Positions 16,801 to 30,000 of a DNA stretch of 64,000 nucleotides are shown here, piece after piece; position 1 is the stretch's first letter; each line of letters opens with the position of its first letter. The stretch comes from Candidatus Woesearchaeota archaeon. GTDB lineage: Archaea > Nanoarchaeota > Nanoarchaeia > Woesearchaeales > JAGVZT01. Where the stretch lies: the NCBI GenBank assembly GCA_017608295.1, contig JAFCGF010000007.1, positions 62,001 to 126,000 of the forward strand, read 5' to 3'. Below the pieces are notes generated by a model. That model worked only from the letters and a program-made list of their open reading frames with translations. It made no database searches and had not been told where the DNA came from. The position numbers and the translations under genes are program-made.

Positions 16801-17451
16801 CAGCTCGACATCTGCTGAGGCGACTATAGTGCTCTTCGCGAGGTAGAAGGCACGCTTCACCTTGTACCCGGCTGGTCCTTCAGGAGGCGTGTCCTCTACA
16901 TCAACAGTCACGCTTACTTCAGGAGATAAGCCAAGAGCTGACATGCCGCCGGACTGTGCAGGTACACTGGTCTGCACGCTCCTGACAAAGGAGAGCAAGG
17001 GCTTCTGGGGCTTTTTAACGACAACACCTCCGCTTAACGGGACAAAGTCACTGGTGAACGGCCTGCCGTCGATGCTTTTCAGCTCCACACGTGTGCTGCC
17101 GTCCGCGACCACTGTGAAATTCACCTCTGCAAAGGGCTGGTCCTCTGCCTCACTAGCTATGACCTTATACTGACCCTCTCCCCGCGGGACAAAGCTCATG
17201 ATATCCTGCGCATCCACAGAACGGTACGAAGCACTGGGAGTCTCGACCACAACATCGTGCGTGCCATCTGGAAGAGAGATACGGACAGTCTCACCGGGGA
17301 AATAGCCCAGATGGTCTGTGAAGAGCTCAGAAGCGTCAGGCGGGGAGGTATCGGCGAGGATGGCGGGGCTCGCGAAGAGCAGCGCGAGTAGGAAGAGTAT
17401 GCCCATGGCTCCCTGGAAGAGCGCCTTCCTCCTGCTCTCATACGTGTTCAT
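13807..17451 (-). CDS. Large secreted surface protein (1,214 aa) ending in the FYVEL module
   Basis: A signal peptide (about 1-33) leads into an Ig/macroglobulin-like region (YFPGETVRISL near 50; MYHPGETAIIWVAVLDSAG near 280). It has two copies of a DTTSGFFMENVTRIPFPGYSGRYSE-type domain (near 510-570 and 715-770, GYSGRYSEVVTGN and GYTGRYSETIDGN). CARDB-like domains follow, one with LFINETLISFSDNSPQENVTLW and DPENATLEFNETNNNASRN, near 930-1035. The last 180 residues (from about YYGNLTGDILL to FYVELK) match the C-terminus of the 7,509-aa protein and the five small secreted proteins at 57-63.5 kb. N-x-S/T sequons are abundant. No C-terminal TM or sorting signal is visible. Its start is 1 nt after the stop of the giant gene. 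Confidence 0.8.
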   Translation of the reverse strand: MNTYESRRKALFQGAMGILFLLALLFASPAILADTSPPDASELFTDHLGYFPGETVRISLPDGTHDVVVETPSASYRSVDAQDIMSFVPRGEGQYKVIASEAEDQPFAEVNFTVVADGSTRVELKSIDGRPFTSDFVPLSGGVVVKKPQKPLLSFVRSVQTSVPAQSGGMSALGLSPEVSVTVDVEDTPPEGPAGYKVKRAFYLAKSTIVASADVELEASGTRLYRCPATPSGVCLSPWQEVMDIVPGSVYTLSPSTGLYLYAEAGISTVNTEKPMYHPGETAIIWVAVLDSAGFPVSGADIILTVTEPFGALHVLSSAAGEIREIRKGVYETVFLTSEEGTHELSAVASTSEGNSYIESSFEVAAFYEFDILRDAPMIIDPWQGSFRSSVTVEPFIAASSFTLVERLPAAFTLDDVGGAAISGEPGYWLLTWTGLSPGEQVAYYVSAPRVSPVMYAIGPIEIHYNTASFTEARSWLIAADPPPEQFGLAGWIFLQDGATQAPLGTYYSINDTTSGFFMENVTRIPFPGYSGRYSEVVTGNTNDIIIVRAWNSSHWGSNSVVLTGDMDNVNVTFNMSRTGEPDVTVLSPADFTFYSVADNFVLQAELTILGAAPALNCNATLTFTTADVVTLKDGESAVQFLENISLGTELLLNWSLNASSKGTTDINITILCDDNSTGFETLDYDAAKGIQVRDATPPTPHGIAGWIFDTDWTTQVPLGTLYTINNTDSTFYMKNKTRIPFPGYTGRYSETIDGNDADNITIISWNETHWGRTNVTLDGDIEGMNVSLNTSRPSELNISFVFPLNNSFYSAYDHFENVTINITNIGGLTGENCSITINISNTSVVNIIATDSFTHQLGNISVGEAVLSIWNVSIQPFDGRNSTIFITANASCESDGINFDESDKAKVENITIESLADLFINETLISFSDNSPQENVTLWINATIFNLGNRNASNVTVQFCVDNTSAENQLNGNFLLNISPFSNETATVNWTTVTGTHEIIVLVDPENATLEFNETNNNASRNITIIAWQIYYGNLTGDILLSDAINTSTLRWNSTKGGNIFVVETGSDITWASLLAIGRNTTQGLQFEDFAEMDFLLNMSLYNDSVNQTYTGASSPKELASYFIYGINISNVSVVNTTSNSAFQTGILWDSSDDTSGNATFDTGDREELVFITTISRNTAGQYGTYDYEIRVPATLRQYKYSYGTVSFYVELK

Positions 17452-17452
17452 A

Positions 17453-18005
17453 TCATATCAGCTCTGTGTAGAAGCTCACTGAGTCATCATTGTTGGGAGT
17501 GAGGTACTCGCGCAATCGCGCGGGGATATTCAGTTCGTAATCATAGATACCATACAGGCCCTGCTTCTGGCTCGTAATAATCGTGATGAACACGAGGTCC
17601 TGTGTCCCATTGTACTCCCCATTATGCGTATCTGAAGTGTCCCAGAGTATGCCTGTCTGGAAGTCCGAGGTGTTGGTGCTGTTCGTGACAGAGATGTTCT
17701 GGAGCACATTCCCAAAGATGCCCAGGGCTATAATCTCACGGGGGGCGTTATCGAAGGTCCAGGTGTTGTTAACTGAGTCATTCAGCGCGGTCATGTTCAG
17801 GGCTTCATCTATCTCAGCGAAATCGTCGAAGGCAGACTCATTGGTGAGATTGACGCCAATTGCCCAGAGGTTTGTCCATATTGGAGAGCTGTCACTGTCC
17901 ACGACAAAGAGGTTGCTTCCGCTCACATTGGTTCTGTTCCACGTGTACAAACTCTGGTTAGCGAAGTCAAAGGTCTGGAACTCCCCGGAGGCGTTGCCCA
18001 CGAAC
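17453..18005 (-). other. C-terminal FYVEL-type module of the giant protein
   Basis: The last 184 residues run from QFVGNASGEFQTF through QSLYTWNRTNVSGSNLFVV, ILWDTSD and YDYELNIPARLREYL to SFYTELI. The same order of landmarks ends the 1,214-aa protein (YYGNLTGDILL, FVVETGSDITWASLLAIG, YDYEIRVPATL, SFYVELK) and makes up most of each small secreted protein at 57-63.5 kb. Unlike the small proteins, the giants' copies lack the two cysteines. Confidence 0.75.
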
Positions 18006-21000
18006 TGGTGGTACGCGGATATGGTGAAATTGATTGTCGCGTTGTTGTTGTACTCTCTGGTCTCGTTTATCTGATTGTCCGGGTCGACGAAGACGTAAAT
18101 CTCGTTCAGGCCGATGTGGTTTTTGTAGGTGACATTCACTGTCACGTTCTCAAGATAGTCCAGCAGCTCTATCGTCCGGTTGCCGTTGAGCTGGGTACCG
18201 CCGCTGCCGGGGAGGCCGTCCCAGAACTGCACTGTCACATTGTAAGCGATGGTCAGGTCAAGGTTGAACACTGTGGCAAAGACAGTGATATTGTCATTCT
18301 CCCTGAATATGCTCGTGTTAAAGGAAAGGTTTCCGTCGTTGATTGCCGGATCCGGGGCAGTGACGTTGAATGTCCTGGTCTCGCTCGTGTTAAGGTTCCC
18401 TGTATAGTCCCAGCAGCTCACATTCCAGTAGTGCTGGCCTCCGATCAATCCCGAGATGGTAATATTATATATCGCTGCGTTGGTGAGGTTCGCGTTCTCA
18501 GCCTCCACGACGTTATCTATAGTGAGGTTACAGGTGATGTTCGTGACGAGGTTGTCATAGGCAGTCCAGTTGAACGTGACTGTGGACACGCCAAACTGCT
18601 TGTTATCATCGGGAGCATTGAGCGTTATCCCCGGCTCCTCGGTGTCGATATACAGCGTGATGTTGAATGTGGAGTTAGCATTATTTCCTGCCTGGTCTAT
18701 GGTCCACACATAGAGCGTGTACGTGCCGTTGATATGGTCCTGCATCTCTGCCTCGGAGATATTGGAGCTCACCGCAGTCCCATTGGTATCAACACTAGCG
18801 TTCACATAGAAGCTGAAGTTCAGCACACTGGCAAGATTGTCAGTCACGTTGAATTGAATGAGGGGAGTGCCGTCGTTGAACCACGTCCCGTCCGGTGTCA
18901 CTATGGTGACATTTGGAGCTGAGTAGTCTATGTGGATGACCAGCGGCGGGGTGTTGTTAGCAGCGTTGCCCACCTCGTCCTCAGCCTCAATCTGGATGCT
19001 GTGGGTGCCTTCAGTTAAGGTGGAAATGTTAAGGAGGTAGGTCAGGTTAGTGTTTGCAGTGCCGTTCTGGCCATTGAGCACACCGTCGATGTACACAGTC
19101 CAATTCACCTCCGGGTCCAGGGCGTCAGTTATCGTAAAGTTGAGCTCAGGAGTCGGGTCAGTGGTCCATGTATCGTTCTGCGGCGAGGTGATATTCACCA
19201 CCGGCGCCACGCTGTCGACGTAGATGATGATGGGGCTTGAATTGGCGGTGTTTGTGGCGTTGTCCATGCCCTGCACGACAATCTCCCAGGGGCCGTCGTC
19301 CATGCCCAGGAGTGTCTCAGTGAGATTCACGGTGGCGGTCATCTGGCCTGTCACGTTGATGCTGCCGTTGACGAAAATCGTGTAATTAAGCGGGTCGCCC
19401 ATGTTGTCCGAGATATTGAACAGGATTTCAGGGTCTGAGCTGTACCAGGTCTCGTTCGGGGTGTAGATGACCGGGACCGGAGGCACAGTATCCACATACA
19501 TGATAATGGCAGCTGAGTTAGCCGAGTTTCCAGCCATATCTATACCTTGCACATACACAGTATAGGTACCATTGGACAGTGGGCCAAGGGTGGTGGTGAT
19601 TGGCACGCTGCGGTTCATCTGGTCAAACTGGTCTACTGTGCCGTTCACAAAAATCGTATAATTGATGATGGGTGCCAGGTTGTCAGTGATATTGAAGAAC
19701 AATGAAGGCTGGCCGTGGTTGTACCATTGCCCGCTTTGGGTATATATAGTTGGTACAGGGTTCTCGGTATCGACATAGATGATAGTTATGGGACTGGAAT
19801 TATACGAGTTGTTTGCCAGATCGGTACCTTGCAGCACAATCTCCCACTTGCCGTCAGACATGCCCGGCAGGATTGCCGAGGTGCTGTTGCTATTGTTCAT
19901 GTTGCCCGTGGCATTGAGGGTGCCGTTCACGAAGATGGAATAGTTGATGGCCCAGGCAAGATTGTCCGAGATATTGAAATCAATTTCTGGATCACTCGTA
20001 TCGAACCAGGTCTCGTTCGCTGTGAGGATTACCGGCTCTGGATTGACCGTGTCTATGTAGAATGTTATGTTGGTGGAGTTTGCATTGTTGCCTGCCTGGT
20101 CCATGGCCCATACATAGAGCTGGTAGCTGCCGTTGATGTGCTCCTGCGTCTCTGCCTCGGAGATATTAGTGCTCACAGCAGTGCCGTTCGTATCTACTAG
20201 TCCGTCCACATAGAAGCTGAAATTCAGCACTGAGGCCACATTATCTGTCACATTGAACTGTATCAGGGGAGTGTTGTCGCTGAACCACGTTCCGTCCAAT
20301 GTCGCGATGGTGGTGTTCGGCGGCGTATAGTCTATGTGGATGACCAGCGGCGGGGTGTTGTTCGCGGCGTTGCCCACCTCGTCCTCACCCTCAACCTGGA
20401 TGCTGTGGGTTCCTTCTGCCAGCGTAGAAATATTGAGGAGATACCACTGGCTGCTATTAGCGGTGCCGTTCTGGCCGTTCAGTGTGCCGTCTATATACAC
20501 ACTCCAGTTCAGTATCGGATCAAGTGCGTCAGTTATCGTGAAGTTGATTTCAGGTGTCGGATCAGTGGTCCAGGTGCCGTTAGACGGCGAGGTGATGTTC
20601 ACCATCGGAACCTGGGTGTCGACATAGATGATAATGAAAACCGGTGTCGAGTTCGCACTGTTGCTGGCGTTGTCCGTGCCCTGCACGACTATTTGCCAGG
20701 GGCCGTCGTCCAAGCCAAGAAGTGCCACAGTGATATTGGTGCCGTTGGTCATCGAGCCTGTGGCATTCACCGAGCCGTTCACAAAGACGGCATAGTCCAG
20801 GATTGTCCCCATGTTATCCGTGATATTGAACATGACCTCGGGATCGGTGCTGAACCAGGTCTCATTTGGCGTGTAGATGACAGGCTCAGGGGGGACAGTG
20901 TCCACATAGATTATGGTGACCGGGCTGGAGTTTGCTGTGTTGCCTGCCAGGTCAGTTCCCTGCAACACAAGCGTGTAAGTGCCGTTAACTAATCCCAACA

Positions 21001-24000
21001 GGGTCTCGGTGGTGCTGTTGCTGTTGTTCAGCTGGCCAGTGGCGTTGACCGCCCCATTCAAGAACAGGGTGTAGTTGATGAGCCAGGCCATGTTGTCAGA
21101 GACATTGAGCGAGATTACAGGCTCGCCGGAGTTGAACCAGGTCTCATTCGCAGTGAGAATCTCAGGCACCGGAGCGACAGAGTCAACATAGATAATCGTG
21201 ACAGGAGTAGAGTTTGCGGTGTTGCCTGCCTGGTCCATCCCCTGCAGGACAAGCATATAAGTACCGTTTGTGAACCCTTGCAGTGTCTCGGTGGTGCTGT
21301 TGCTCTCGTTCATCTGGCCAGTCGCGTTTACTACCCCGTTCACGAAGAGGGTATAATTGATGACCCAGGCAAGGTTGTCCGAGATGTTGAACGAGATTAC
21401 TGGCTGGCCGTGGTTGAACCAGGTCTCGCTAGCGGTGAGAATCTCAGGCACTGGAACGACAGTGTCGATGTAGATAGTAATTGGTGTGGAGTTGTCTGAA
21501 TTGCCTACCTCGTCCTCAGCCCACACATAAAGCTCATAGGTGCCGTTGATGTGGTCCTGCGTCTCTGCCTCAGAGATGTTACTGCTCACCGCGGTCCCAT
21601 TGGTGTCGATGCTGTCGTCCACATAGAAGCTGAAGTTCAGCACATCATCGAAATTGTCAGTGACATTGAACTGTATGAGCGGAGTTCCGTCGCTGAACCA
21701 ACTGTTATTGGTGGTGACGATGGTGATATTGGGTGCAGATAGGTCAACGGTCACGTTCACCCTGGTCGAGTTCTTGGCCCTGCCGTCAGGGTCCTCAACC
21801 TGTATCTGGATGGTGTGCTGGCCCTCTGCCATGGTGACAGTGGTGAGATTCCAGTATTGGTCGAGGGTGGTGCCGTTCGTGCCCTGGTTGACGCCGTCGA
21901 GCCACACGGTCCAGTTCAGTGTCGAGCCGAGGAAGTTATACACTGTAAAATTAATAGGAATAGTCGTGTTGCCCGTGAGGGTATTGTTCACCGGGTCTGT
22001 GATGTTCGCGAACAGCGTGCTTATCAGTATGCTACCATTGTTGTTGCCATCGTTCTCCTCAAAGATTGCATCATAGGGGTCAGCGATGACTGTCACATTG
22101 GTCAGGCCGAAGGGGATAAGCCAGGTGACATTCACGCTCACGGATGTGCCATTGGATAGGGAGGCCAGGGTGAGGTTGCCGTTTATCTGGGTACCGCCGG
22201 GAATTCCCTCCCAGAACTGGACAAGGATATTGGTGGCAAGGCGGCTGCCAATATTACTGACGTTCGCGTAGATGGTGATGTTCTCGTCAGGGTCAGGATT
22301 CGTCTCGTTGAACCAGATGTCACCGGAGCTGATCTCAATATCCGGTGCGGAGATATTGAACCAGTAGGTCTCGCTGGTGTTGGAGTTGTAGAGGTCGTCC
22401 CGGCATGTCACGCTCCAGTTGTAGCGGCCTATGGAGAAGTCATCCACCTTTTCCAGGACATCGGTTCCACTCGTGGTGTTGATTAAGCTCACATTGATAA
22501 CATCGTTTATGGTAAGATTACAGGTAAGGTTCGTGCCCCAGGTGTCTGTCGCCGAGAAATTGAACGTGATGTTTTTGCTGAAGAGTAGATCTTCATTAGC
22601 GGGATATTTGAGCTGGATGCCCGGCCCGGTGAGGTCTATTGTGAGCCAGCGCGTCTCGTTGATTGAGTTGCCGCCGGCGTTGTCAGTGCAATTCACACTC
22701 CAGTTGTACAGGCCGTCACCAAAGCCGGTTACGGAGAAGTTGTTCACGCTGCTTTCAGTGATTGAGCTGTTGCTTTGGTTCACGATGTTATTGATGATGA
22801 GGTCGCAGGAGGCGAGAGCTCCTGAATTGTCATAGGGCGTATAGTTGAACATCTGTGTGGTATCGCCGCTCCTGCTGCCGTTCTCAGGCCTGTCAAGAGA
22901 GACATCCGGCGGGACAGCGACAGTGAAATTCCAGGTGGCGCTGGTGTTCGTCCAGCTAGCATTGTCCCAGCACGTCACATTCCACCAGTGGGTGCCGTCA
23001 TTCAGGTTTGTGAGGGTGATGTTCGCATTGGTAGCATTCAGGGAATCATATGGCCCATACACTGTATCGTTCAGGGTGAGATTACACATAAGGCTCGGGT
23101 CCATGTTATCGTACGCGGTCCAGTTGAACGTGATAGTGCTCACATTGAAGGAGCTATTCTGCGCCGGAGCGGTGAGATTTATCACTGGAGGTGTCTTGTC
23201 CACATAGAGCACATATGTCTCGGAGTAGCCGACCCTGCTGGCAAGATCTGTGCAGTTCACGCTCCAGTTGTACGTGCCCTCAGTCATGCCGGTGAGCGAG
23301 AAGGTGCTGTTCAAAGCGCTTGTGACCGAGGTGTTAGTGTAATTTACGACATCATTGATGAGGAGAGAGCACTGCGTGATGTTCGTCACATCAGTCGCAT
23401 TATACGTAAAGAGCACGTCGCCATCGTTATCCCAAGTGATGTTCGTCGGCGAGACAAGAGTGATATTCGGCGGCAACAGGTCGATGATGAAGCTCCATGA
23501 CTCTGACGTATTGGTGTTATTGGCGAGGTCCCAGCAACTCACATTCCAGTAATGCTGTCCCTCTGTCAGGTTGCGGGTGAAGTTCACAAACGTATCGTTC
23601 AGCATGAATATGTCACTGAGGTTCACGATATCATCAAGAGTAAAGTTACACATGAGGCTCGGCGCGAGATTATCGTAGGCACTGAAGTTGAAGGTAATGT
23701 CTGTATAGTTCAAGACTTCTGAGTTGTTAGGCGCCAGGAGCGTGATGGATGGGATGGTGAGGTCAACCCAAAAATCAACAGGAGTGGCATTGCCGCTGTT
23801 GTTGGCAGCATCGATGCAGAAGACTGTCCAGTTGTGCTTGCTCTCCCCTATGTCTGAAAGATAGAAGGTATTTTGCGCCCCGTTGGAGACAGAGAAATTA
23901 GTGTAATTGAGGATGTCATCCACATAGAGGCTACAGTTCTGTATGGTGTTGGTTTCTGTTGGAGTATAGTAAAAGGTCAGGTTATTGGTGCTCTTCCAGC

Positions 24001-27000
24001 CAATAGGCTCTCCAAGGACAATTGTCGGTGGCGTGCTATCTATAGTAACGGTGAACTGCACTGCCCCCAACCCCCTGAGGAAGAGGCTCCTAATCGCTTC
24101 TGCGACAACTGAGTACACGCCAACCGCACGGTTCACCGTGCTCCACAAGAACGAGAACATCCCTGTCGAGTCGGTTTCGTCCTGGCGTGTCTCGAGCAAC
24201 CTGTGCCCGTCCCCTTCAGTCACCACAACCGGAGTCTCAATATCTCCCTCAAGCTGGACTGCTCTTGCCTGGGTCCTCTCTCCTGAAAATATCAACCAGG
24301 TCCTGAGATTATAATTATCATCCTGAGCGACATCCTCGTCGGAATTATAATTGAACCCCACTCCATCTGACTGCGTGTTTTCAGGCAGCCGCGCATCATC
24401 GAATGAGACAATGCCTATCGTGTTGATGTTACCGTTGAGTGTGAAGTTCTCCATGTAGAGGTTCAATGAGCCAAGGGAAGTGTCAAGTTCAGCGTACCAG
24501 TCACTCGCCCCGAAGTCATCTAGCTCGGAGAAGTTCGCTGAGACCCTGTTGTAATCATGGGTGGAGTTCCTATGCCCGGACTTCATGTTATTGACATAGC
24601 TATTCCAGTTAGACAGTTCCTCAAAGAAGTAGGCGAACCAGAGGTTATTGTACAGGGAGGTTGGAGTAGATTCAGCTGCGCCGAATGTAGCGCCCATATC
24701 AGCCCGCATATGCATCTCATCATCGACGAACCATATGGAATAGTTCAGCTCAGCCGGTGAGCTTGCGACTGAATTCACCGTGCCATTTATTCTCACCCTC
24801 GATACAATAGGATAAGGCTCTATTGTTATGGTCTCATTGGTGATGAGATAATCGTCCTGGCGGACGGCGAGCGGCAGGATACTCGAGTTGTCGTTAGTGA
24901 GGCGCGTGCCATTGATAAGGATGCTAGAAAGGCTACCTGCCCCACCAGCGACCACACTAAGCTGATTGCTGAAATCCGCGCCCTCGATGAACCACATCCT
25001 GAAGGAATCTGCTCCACTGGACACGTCGAGCGCACTGGCTGATTGGGAGCTTCCATTGAAGCTCACGCTCTTGGAGTCGCCGCTCAGGGTAAGAGTAGGC
25101 TCTGAATAGCTTGTCGCAGATTTTGTCCCGTGTTCTGTTGCGTCGAAATAGATAAAGAACGTCCGCAGCGTATTAGCAGCAGTCGCATTCACAATCCAGC
25201 TCACCAAACCCAGGGCGTTATGAGTGGTATTGAAGTCAGTGCTCTGCTCTAACTGCGAGGGAACCATACTCGAGTCATTCTCTATGCTGTATTCAACCAC
25301 TCTCACTGAATGGGTGTCCAGGGAGTAGTTATAGGAAGTAAGGCCCAGGTCAGACACAAGGACAGTGGTAAAGTTCTGCCAGTGCTCGATGAGCGTCGAG
25401 TTGCGGGCTCTGGATGTGCTATTGAAAGTGACCTCCACCCTAAATGTCCAAGAGGTGTTCCACCAGCCAGCGCTCGTGTTGCCAAAGATAATATAGCTCG
25501 TTATGTTGGTCTGCAGCTGCCCGCCAGTCTCGTTCACCGTGTTAATGGTGATGTTCACAATCTGGCCCTGCTCATAGCTCCTGTTGGTCCAGTTATCTGC
25601 TGTTACGTTCACGCCAATCTGCTGGGGCTTGACATAGGAGAAATTATACGGAACCGAGCCGCCGATGTTTGGTGATGTTGCGTTGTCAGTGCAATTCACG
25701 CTCCAGTTGTGAAAGGTATCATCAAGACTGCTGAGGTCCAAAAAGAAATACTGGCTTATGCTCTCAGTGATTGTGAAGTCTGTCTGGTTCTCTTGGCCAT
25801 TGAGGTACACTGTGCAATTGGCTATGATAGAGGCATAGTCGAACACGCTGTACTCAAAGGTCTGGTTGAGCACATTGACGAAGGAATTGTTGGCAGGCGA
25901 GATGAGGGTGACCTCAGGGGGCGTGGTGTCAGGGCCGACGGTTAGGTTCCGCGTCTCCGATATGTCATAATTTCCCGCAGAGGTGTTGTCGTAGCACTCA
26001 ACAGCCCAGGTATAATTCTCGTTCGGCACATTTGTGAGATTGAATGTCATATTGACCGCTTCGGTCACGTTGGTCTCGGTCAGGTTGAGGGTGTTGTTGA
26101 AGATGAGTGAGCAGTTCTCTATGCCTGAGGCAAAATCATCCGCCACATAGATGAACGTGATGTTGCCGTCAACATCCTGGATACCATTGGCAGGATCTAT
26201 AAGGGTTATGACAGGCCCATCAGTATCAGGAGCGACGATGAGGTACCATTCCTCTGAGCCGCCCACCTGCACCTCTTCAGCGATGGCTGTGCAGTTGACG
26301 CTCCAGTTATAGGTCTGGTTGACGAGATACGGCACTGAAAAGTTCTGTGGCATGTCCCGCGTGACGCTGAAGTTCGTCATGTTGATGATGCCCTTGAGGA
26401 TGAGCGAGCAGTTCTCGATGGGCAGAAGGTCAGAGACATTGTAGTAGAATGTGGTGAAGTTCTCCACAATCTGGGTGTTGTTCCCTGGAGAAATGAGCGT
26501 TACATTTGGAGGGATGATGTCAAAGATGACTGTGAGATTACGTGTGCCAGAGGCACCGGTATTCGGATTGTCTGCTGCGTCTGTGCAGTTCACGCTCCAG
26601 TTGTACTGACCTGTTGTTATGCCGGTCAGGGAGAAATTCTGCGGCACATTCATAGTAACAGAGTAGTTGGTCTGCTCCACCGCACCATTGAATAGGAGCG
26701 TACAGCTTGTGATGGCGCTTATCGCATCTGTCACATTATAGAAGAACGTGCGGTTGCCGTCTGTCTCGAGGGTGTTGTCTGGTGGATTGATGAGAGTAAC
26801 TATCGGCGCGACAGCATCAGGAGTGACTGTCAGGTTGCGCTCCTCTGTGGTGTTCGAGTTTGTGTTGTCAGAATTATCAAAACAGGTCACGCTCCAGTTG
26901 TATTGTCCCTGGCCAACGCCCGTGATGGAGAAGTTCTGGGTAGAGGTCTCGCTTATTGAGAAATTGCTCTGCATCGCAGTGGTTCCGAAATAAAGCGTAC

Positions 27001-30000
27001 AGTTCGCCACCCCGTTCAGCGCGTCGCTTACATTATAGAAGAACACAAGGTCTCCGTCAGTATCAAGGGTGTTGTTCGCCGGAGAGACAAGGGTGATTGC
27101 CGGGCCATCATTGTCATTCAGGACAGTGAAGTTCCAGGTGGTGGAATTGTCCTTATTCGCAGGGCTGGCAGTGTCCGTGCAGTTCACACTCCAGTTATAA
27201 TTCCCGTCTGGCATTCCCGTGAGGGAAAAGTTCTGGGGCTCGCTCTCAGTCACAGAGAAGTTAGTCTCGTTCTCCAGGCCGTTGAGCATAAGGGTACAGT
27301 TCGCTATGGAAGAGCCGTAGTCAATGACCTGATAGCTCAGCAAAACGTTACCATCTGAATCTGTGGTGCCCGAACCCGGTGAAAGCAGGCTCACTTCAGG
27401 CGGGGATTGGTCGAGGCCGATTGTGAAATTCCATGTCGTGGAGTTACCGGTGTTCGGGTTTGCCGCATCATCTGTGCAGTTCACGTACCAGGTATAGGTC
27501 CCGTTATCCAGATTAGTGAGGTTGAAGTAAAGCGGAACACCCTCTGCGGGATAAAAGAGAGTATTGTTCTCAGTCCCGTTCAGCATCAGGGTGCAATTGC
27601 TTGGGTCAGAAGCCACGTCGGTGACATTGAAGGTCAGGCTCACGTTACCGCTGGGAATCTGCGACTCTGAGGGAGGCGCCATCAGGTTGATATTCGGAGG
27701 GTCTGTGTCCGGCTCATAGAGGAAGGTGAAATTCTCTGAGCTGTTCCAGTTGAGATTATCTGAATTGTCATAACACTCAACTCTCCAGGTATAGGTACCC
27801 AGCTCTAATTCAAGGACAGAGAAGTTCTGTGCCACGTTCTCGCTCACAGAGAAGTTGGTCTGGTTTAGTATGTCATTGATGAACAGCGAGCAGTTTGCTA
27901 TACCTGAGATAGCGTCGCTCACATTGTAGAAGAACGTAACGTTGTTGCTGGTCTCCTGGTTGCCGTTCTCAGGTGTTAGGAGAGTGATTGCCGGACCCAC
28001 ATTATCGAGTGTCACTGTGAAATTCCTTGCCTCAGAGGTATTCGCATTCTCGTTAGGAGAATCGTCCCAGCACTTCACTGACCAGTTATAGACTGCTTCC
28101 CCGAGGGTGTATGAGAAATTCTGGGGCGCGGTTTCGGCGACAGTGGTGTTGGTCATCACAATGGTGCCGTTGATGAGCAGGCTACAGTTAGTGATGGAAC
28201 TGAGCGCGTCGGTCACATTATAGACAAAAAGGATGATACCATCAGTATCCACCTCTGCTTCCGCGGGCGTTTGCAGCTGCACTACCGGCGGGAGCAGGTC
28301 GTTCCCGACAGTGAGGTTCCATGTGTCTGAAGCCCCAACCAGTGCTGCTGGTGAATCGTCGGTGCAGTTCACGCTCCAGTTGTACTGGCCGTTGGGCATC
28401 TCAGTCCTCGTGAAATTCATGGTCACGCCCTGCACCGGGCTGTTCTCAGTGTCTGTGACAAGGCCGTTGAGGATGAGCTCACAGCTAGTGAGGTTTGAGG
28501 TCTCGTCAGTCACATTATAGAAGAACGTGACATTATTTGTGAGTGAAAGGTTGTTATCCGTTGGCTTGATGATAGTGACATTCGGCGCGGTCTTGTCAGC
28601 CACTATCTTGAAGATGACATGACCTGTGTTGTTGTCGTAGTTGTCGTTCGAGGCAAGCGAGACCGCGCTGTAGAAGCCATATTCCTCTGTAGAGGTGGGA
28701 AAGAGGTAGGACATGATGCCGTCGCCATGCGTGAGACTTACTTCCCTCTGCCTGAAGACAAAGGTGTCGCCGACCGAGGATGTATCGATAAGTGCTGTGT
28801 CATTCGTGCCGAAACCAGGGTCAGTCGCAGCGGTGTTGTTGAAATATACATAGTAGTTGTTCTCATTCACAGCGCTCGCACTCACATTCGCGAAGAAGCG
28901 TATTGTACACCACGTTGAGTCGTCTCCTGCAACAACAGAACTGTTTACGAGCAGGAAGTCAGAGTTAGAAGAGTTATGCACCACCCTAATCTCCCGCGTG
29001 CAGTTCCGGATGAACCCTCCCAGGCCAGTCACATTCGTCTGGATTGGCTCTTCTGTCAGGGCTGCGCCGGAGTTATTGATATAGATTGGCTTACGCCTCT
29101 CCCAGGAGATATCCCACCAGGGCAACGAAGTATTGCCGCGTATAACATCAGAGGAAACCGTTGCATTGACTGAAGTGCCAAGGAGGTCAGACACATTAGT
29201 AGTGATATTGGCCGAGATGGAGAGCAGCGTTCCATTCTCATAGACTGCCCTGTCACTTGTCACATTGACAGTAATGTTCAGGAGCTCAGACACATTAAAG
29301 GTCCAGACTGCGGAAATATTGGAGTTGTACTGGAAGGAATCGTCTGTGCAGTTCACGAACCAGGTATAGGTCCCGTCCTCGAAATCATAGATAGTGAAGG
29401 TCTGCGGCGTGTCCTCGGTGATGGGCGACTCGGTATAATTCAGGATATCATTGACATAGATGGAACAGTTGTAGATGCCTGCAGTGGGGTCTGACACATT
29501 GTACGTGAAGATGATGTCGCCGTCAGAGTCTATAGTGTTGTTGCTGGGGCCCATAAGGTATACAGTGGGATAATCGGTATCCTGGCTGATGGTCAGGTTG
29601 TATCTGCCGGCAGTGCCGGTATTTGGCGTAGCTGCCCCATCAGTGCAGTTTATGGTCCAGTTGTAATTGCCAAGCGGCATATCAAGAATAGTGAAGTTAT
29701 TGATGTCTCCAGGGTTTGTAGCTATCGTGTAGTTGGTCAGGTTCACTATCCCGTTGACGATGAGGGAACAGTTCTCCACATTGTCCGCCACAGGGGAATC
29801 ATAGACCTCATATTCAAACAGGACATCATTATTTGTAGTGTCAGTGTTGTTAGGTGGGGTGACTATCGTGATTGTCGGCGCCTGGTTGTCGCTCCCCACG
29901 AGGAACTCGTAAAGGTCTGAGGTGCCCTCATTGTAATTCGAGGAGTTGTCAAAACAAATCACCTGCCAGTTGTGCGGGCCGTCGGCAAACTCGGTGACAT

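Noticed and set aside
18600..28500. Possible CRISPR array because of regularly spaced repeats
   Set aside because: The repeats are protein-domain repeats in one frame with diverged units of about 280 nt; there are no short identical repeats with unique spacers and no cas genes.
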